NCBI RefSeq assembly: GCF_027247405.1 | Contig: NZ_CP097463.1 | Coordinates: 2,480,001-2,544,000 of the forward strand | Direction of reading: 5' to 3' | From: Jatrophihabitans cynanchi | Lineage (GTDB): Bacteria > Actinomycetota > Actinomycetes > Mycobacteriales > Jatrophihabitantaceae | Length of the DNA stretch: 64,000 nt | In this document: positions 61,185-64,000 of the stretch, one piece after another | Position numbering within the stretch: position 1 is the first letter of the stretch | Layout: every line of letters starts with the position of its first letter | Program-made: the position numbers and the translations under genes | The notes under the pieces: model-generated | What the model was told of the DNA's origin: nothing | The model's input: only the letters and a program-made list of their open reading frames with translations | Databases searched by the model: none

Positions 61185-63086
61185 TCAGCCGAGCAGGACC
61201 AGCTCCAGCTCGGTGGTGTCGCCGCCGGCGCGGACCTGGACGGGGACGCCCCAGTCCTGCCGGGCGAGGTAGCACGCGGGGTGTTCGCCTCCCGCGTCGT
61301 CGCAGGACGCGGCCTGCGCGGTCAGGTGCAGGACCCCGTCGCCCTCGGCGAGGACCAGGTCGCGGGCCAGCTCGGCCGAGTCGCCCGCGCCGTCCAGCAG
61401 CAGCGACGGCGGCGAGGCGCTGACGCTGAGCCGGGTGGACGGGCCGTACCGTTCGTCCAGCTTGCGCCCGGGCGCCGGCCGGAACACGACGCGCAGCCGG
61501 ACCGGGCCGGCCGCTACCGGGGTCGGCGGGCGAGCCGTCCGCAGCGCCTTGCCGTCGACCTGCGCGCCGTCGACCTGCGCGCCGCGGAGCTGGGCCGCAG
61601 TCAGCGCCGGCAGGCGCACCAGCCGGTGCGCGGCCGACTCCACCACCACCAGGTCACCGCCGGCCAGCACCGCACCGGACGGTTCGGCGAGCCCGCCGGC
61701 GAGCGTGCTCACCTGGCCGGTTGCGGGGTCGTAGCGGCGGACGGCTCCGTTGTAGGTGTCCAGCACCGCGACGCTGCCGTCGGCCAGCACGGTGACGCCG
61801 AGCGGGTGCTGCAGGCGGGCCTGCGCCGCCGGGCCGTCGACGTGCCCGAACTCGAACAGCCCCGCGCCGACGGCGGTGTGCAGCTCGCCGTCCTGCAGGT
61901 AGCGCAGCGCGGACGTCTCCGAGTCGACGAACCACAGTCGATCGGCGGCGCCGGCAACACCGGCGGGGGCGACGGCGAGGCCGGAGGGCTGGGCCAGCCA
62001 GCCGTCTGCCGCCGGGCCGTCGCGCAGGCCCTCCACGGTGGTGCCCGCGAGCACCTCGGTGCTGCCGGTGCGCGGGTCGAAGGCCAGCAACAGGTGGACG
62101 CCTGCCGCGGCGATGACGACCCGCTCGATGGCCGGCCACCAGCTGACGTCCCACGGCGAGAGCATCGGCGGGATCGGGCCGGTCACCGTCCGCGTCCCGG
62201 CCAGGGCTGCGGCCAGGTCGATCGTCGCGACCACCTCGGCGGCCGCGGGCGTCCCGGTCGCGTCGGCCGCCTCGAGCCGGACCCCACGCAACACGTGGTT
62301 GGCGGTGTCGGCCACCAGCACGTCGTAGCGGGCGAGTCCGGGCGGCAGCAAGGTGAGGCCGTTCGGCTCTGCGAAGCGGGCCATCTCGGCCGGGCCGTCC
62401 ACCCGGCCGCGGGTGCCGGTGCCGATACGGGCCAGGACGGTCTCGCCGTCGGTGGCCAGCTCGAGGAGCGAATGATGGCCGGCGTCGGCGACGAGCACGC
62501 TGTCGCGCTCGCGGCCGGTGCGGGCGGCGGGAAGGACGATCGCCTTGGCCGGGAAGCGCAGCGCGGACGGTGCGGCCGACGCGGTGACCGCCGGGGCGAC
62601 GCCGCGGCGCAGCGTGCCGGCGGCCTCGTGCTCGGCCGCGAGCAGCTCGATCGTCGCCGCCAGCGCGCTGACCTGGCCCTCACCCGCGGCCTGGGCGACC
62701 AGGTAGCCCTGCGGGTCGATCAGCGCGAGCGTCGGCCAGGCCTTGACCGCGTACTGCTGCCAGAGGTGCAGTTCGGGGTCGTTCACGACGACGTGCTCGA
62801 CCTCGTATCGCTCCATCGCGGCGCGGACGGTGCGCGGATCGCGTTCGTGGGCGAACTTGGCCGAGTGGACGCCCACCACGGTGAGGATGTCGCCGAAGCG
62901 CGCCTCGAGCGGGCGCAGCTCGTCCAGCACGTGCAGGCAGTTGGCGCAGCAGGACGTCCAGAAGTCCAGCAACACGAAACGCCCGCGTTGGGACGCGAGC
63001 GTTGTCGGGGTGCCGCCCAGCCAGTCCGCGCCCGCGCCGGGAAGTTCCGGAGCGCGGACGCGGGGCGGGCGGGCGGCGGCAGTCAC
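61185..63086 (-). CDS. Thioredoxin-like / NHL-repeat protein (NHLRC2-like)
   Basis: A 633-residue protein. An N-terminal thioredoxin-like domain (about 30-150) has LLDFWTSCCANCLHVLDEL, where CCANC replaces CxxC, and KAWPTLALIDPQGY. The central part (about 165-490) is an NHL-type beta-propeller: LVADAGHHSLLELATDG, EPNGLTLLPPG and LAQPSGLAVAPAGVAGAAD repeats. The final domain (about 520-633) is beta-rich, ending TTELELVLLG. The start is the GTG at 63086. It may be cytoplasmic, since no signal peptide is visible. Human NHLRC2 has the same order; function in bacteria is unknown. Confidence 0.87.
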   Translation of the reverse strand: MTAAARPPRVRAPELPGAGADWLGGTPTTLASQRGRFVLLDFWTSCCANCLHVLDELRPLEARFGDILTVVGVHSAKFAHERDPRTVRAAMERYEVEHVVVNDPELHLWQQYAVKAWPTLALIDPQGYLVAQAAGEGQVSALAATIELLAAEHEAAGTLRRGVAPAVTASAAPSALRFPAKAIVLPAARTGRERDSVLVADAGHHSLLELATDGETVLARIGTGTRGRVDGPAEMARFAEPNGLTLLPPGLARYDVLVADTANHVLRGVRLEAADATGTPAAAEVVATIDLAAALAGTRTVTGPIPPMLSPWDVSWWPAIERVVIAAAGVHLLLAFDPRTGSTEVLAGTTVEGLRDGPAADGWLAQPSGLAVAPAGVAGAADRLWFVDSETSALRYLQDGELHTAVGAGLFEFGHVDGPAAQARLQHPLGVTVLADGSVAVLDTYNGAVRRYDPATGQVSTLAGGLAEPSGAVLAGGDLVVVESAAHRLVRLPALTAAQLRGAQVDGAQVDGKALRTARPPTPVAAGPVRLRVVFRPAPGRKLDERYGPSTRLSVSASPPSLLLDGAGDSAELARDLVLAEGDGVLHLTAQAASCDDAGGEHPACYLARQDWGVPVQVRAGGDTTELELVLLG

Positions 63087-63129
63087 CTCAGCGCAACGGC
63101 GGGTGGCTGCGGGCTGTTCCGCAGATCGG

Positions 63130-63267
63130 TCAGCGGTTGTAGTCGCGGCTGGCCGCGGCGATGAGCTCCTGCCGGACGGCCGGCGAGGCGGTGCGCAGGG
63201 CGCGGTCGAACTCGCGGGCGTTGCGGCGGGCGCGAATGCGGGCGGTGAACTTGCTGGTGGTGGACAT
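63130..63267 (-). CDS. Small protein, 45 residues
   Basis: Opens MSTTSKFTARIRARRNAREF and ends AAASRDYNR; basic and helical. The ATG at 63267 has a very good ribosome site (CGGAGG, six bases upstream), and the length and composition match a widespread family of tiny actinobacterial proteins with an ARxRARRNAREFDRAL core and an SPAVRQELIAAA end. The function is unknown. It is encoded 43 bases upstream of the NHLRC2-like gene, probably in the same transcript. A TATAGT box lies upstream on the minus strand at 63299-63304. Confidence 0.8.
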   Translation of the reverse strand: MSTTSKFTARIRARRNAREFDRALRTASPAVRQELIAAASRDYNR

Positions 63268-63278
63268 CGTTGGCCTCC

Positions 63279-63311
63279 GTGGCGGTTGCTTTACGTGAAC
63301 TATACCGCCAC
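63279..63311 (-). promoter_or_regulatory. Inverted repeat at the promoter of the 45-residue gene
   Basis: GTGGCGGT (63279-63286) and ACCGCCAC (63304-63311) are perfect inverted 8-mers. The minus-strand -10-like TATAGT (63299-63304) falls between them, so a bound regulator would block RNA polymerase. No -35 was convincing. Confidence 0.4.
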
Positions 63312-63361
63312 AACCGAGGAATCGAAGCCAATATGCCGCTCAGTGGCTAAGGTCACGAACC

Positions 63362-64000
63362 CTAAAGCAGTGCCAACCCTGGATCTGTTAGGACCTGAGC
63401 CACATCGGACAGGAACTGCGAACCCTGCTGGCCGTCCACCAGCCGGTGGTCGAAGGACACCGCCAGCTGGGTGACCCAACGCGGCTCGATCCGTTCGCCG
63501 GGCTGAGTGCGGTCACCGTCGGTCACCACCCACGGCATCCGCCGCACCGCGCCGAACGCGACGATGCCGGCCTCGCCCGGGTTGATGATCGGCGTGCCGG
63601 TGTCCACGCCGAACACGCCCACGTTGGTGATCGTGATCGTGCCGCCTGCCATGTCCGCCGGCGGCGTCTTGCCCGAGCGGGCCACCTCGGTGAGCCGGCC
63701 GATCGCGCCGGCCAGTTCGCGCAGCGACATCGTGTCGGCGTCCTTGATGTTCGGCACGATCAGGCCGCGTCCGGTGGCGGCGGCGATGCCCAGGTTGACG
63801 TAGTGCTTGAGGACGATCTCGCCGGCGGCCTCGTCCCAGGTCGCGTTGATCTCCGGGGTGCGCCGGGCGGCCAGGATCACCGCCTTGGCGACGAACAGCA
63901 GCGGCGAGACCTTGACGTCCCGGAACTCGCGCCGGGCCGCGACCCGATCGCGCAACTGCATCATCTCGGTCACGTCGACGGTGACGAACTCGGTGACGTG
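63362..64000 (-). CDS. Dihydrolipoamide acyltransferase (E2), C-terminal part (runs off the right edge)
   Basis: The last 212 codons of a 2-oxoacid dehydrogenase E2 component. The text begins [13 protein letters not shown] and has [60 protein letters not shown] and the active site [16 protein letters not shown] with catalytic His and Asp (HRxxDG). It ends [10 protein letters not shown]. The lipoyl and peripheral-subunit-binding domains would be beyond the window. Pyruvate or branched-chain specificity cannot be decided from this part. Confidence 0.92.
   Translation of the reverse strand, partial: HVTEFVTVDVTEMMQLRDRVAARREFRDVKVSPLLFVAKAVILAARRTPEINATWDEAAGEIVLKHYVNLGIAAATGRGLIVPNIKDADTMSLRELAGAIGRLTEVARSGKTPPADMAGGTITITNVGVFGVDTGTPIINPGEAGIVAFGAVRRMPWVVTDGDRTQPGERIEPRWVTQLAVSFDHRLVDGQQGSQFLSDVAQVLTDPGLALL

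Overview
The window is GC-rich, gene-dense chromosomal DNA from an actinobacterium. Evidence: the ori-proximal cell-division and phospho-signalling cluster fhaA-fhaB-pstP-rodA-pbpA-pknB with a tRNA-Leu next to fhaA; serS, a minimal zincin metallopeptidase and pheA close together, as in mycobacteria; an F420-type luciferase-like oxidoreductase; a 180-kDa-type NAD-glutamate dehydrogenase; and frequent GTG starts with 4-nt ATGA/GTGA overlaps. I cannot place the genus. Gene content and style would fit a soil actinobacterium of the Frankiales/Jatrophihabitans type, but that is a guess. No prophage, insertion sequence or CRISPR array was seen.

Layout. 1-2,100: start of serS, then a Pit phosphate transporter preceded by PHO-box-like repeats, and a small membrane protein. 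2,170-8,300: a complete peptide-type ABC transporter (dppABCDF order) on the minus strand. 8,400-11,730: zincin metallopeptidase, a probable decayed immunity-protein gene, a GroES-like protein, pheA, a DUF4446 protein and a TMEM165/Gdt1-type exporter. 11,850-15,860: hppD, a DEAD-box helicase and an aromatic aminotransferase. With pheA these give an aromatic amino-acid neighbourhood. 15,900-24,400: a membrane-embedded spermidine-synthase-like protein, a DUF4349 lipoprotein, malic enzyme and a large secreted subtilase. 24,630-34,850: giant glutamate dehydrogenase, an anti-sigma-type ATPase coupled to a glycerophosphodiesterase, rhodanese, Fpg/Nei glycosylase, an ABC-2 exporter, msrA and a DUF6191-like protein. 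35,200-46,700: HtrA-type protease, a secreted nuclease, adenylate kinase, an acyl-CoA synthetase, a Ser/Thr kinase with an overlapping lipoprotein gene, a glycine-rich LANTG-anchored surface protein and an MFS permease. 46,860-54,860: tRNA-Leu(CAG) and the FHA/PP2C/RodA/PBP/PknB operon. 54,910-64,000: a two-component system, an RseB-like protein, DUF2630, a DHA2 exporter, a cold-shock protein, an F420-type oxidoreductase, a thioredoxin/NHL protein, a 45-residue gene, and the C-terminal half of a dihydrolipoamide acyltransferase running off the right edge.

How the parts work together. The PknB/PstP/FhaA/FhaB/RodA/PbpA operon couples phosphorylation to peptidoglycan synthesis. PheA, the Pat-type aminotransferase and HPPD link phenylalanine/tyrosine synthesis and breakdown. 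Malic enzyme, glutamate dehydrogenase and the acyltransferase are central-metabolism nodes.

The most unusual signal is in the gaps. Several genes end inside short repeats that copy the stop codon or its flank: 17-bp units at 2029-2094 and 29480-29513, a 20-bp unit at 33734-33777, a 13-bp unit beside the stop at 36720, and an inverted copy at 54874-54922. The repeats at 2029 and 33734 share a nearly identical core (GGGCTAGCGGKGGAA on one strand). A run of three hairpins at 34891-35024 has different stems around a conserved AGCG(5-7)TTC loop. Together these suggest an uncharacterised family of small gene-end elements in this genome.
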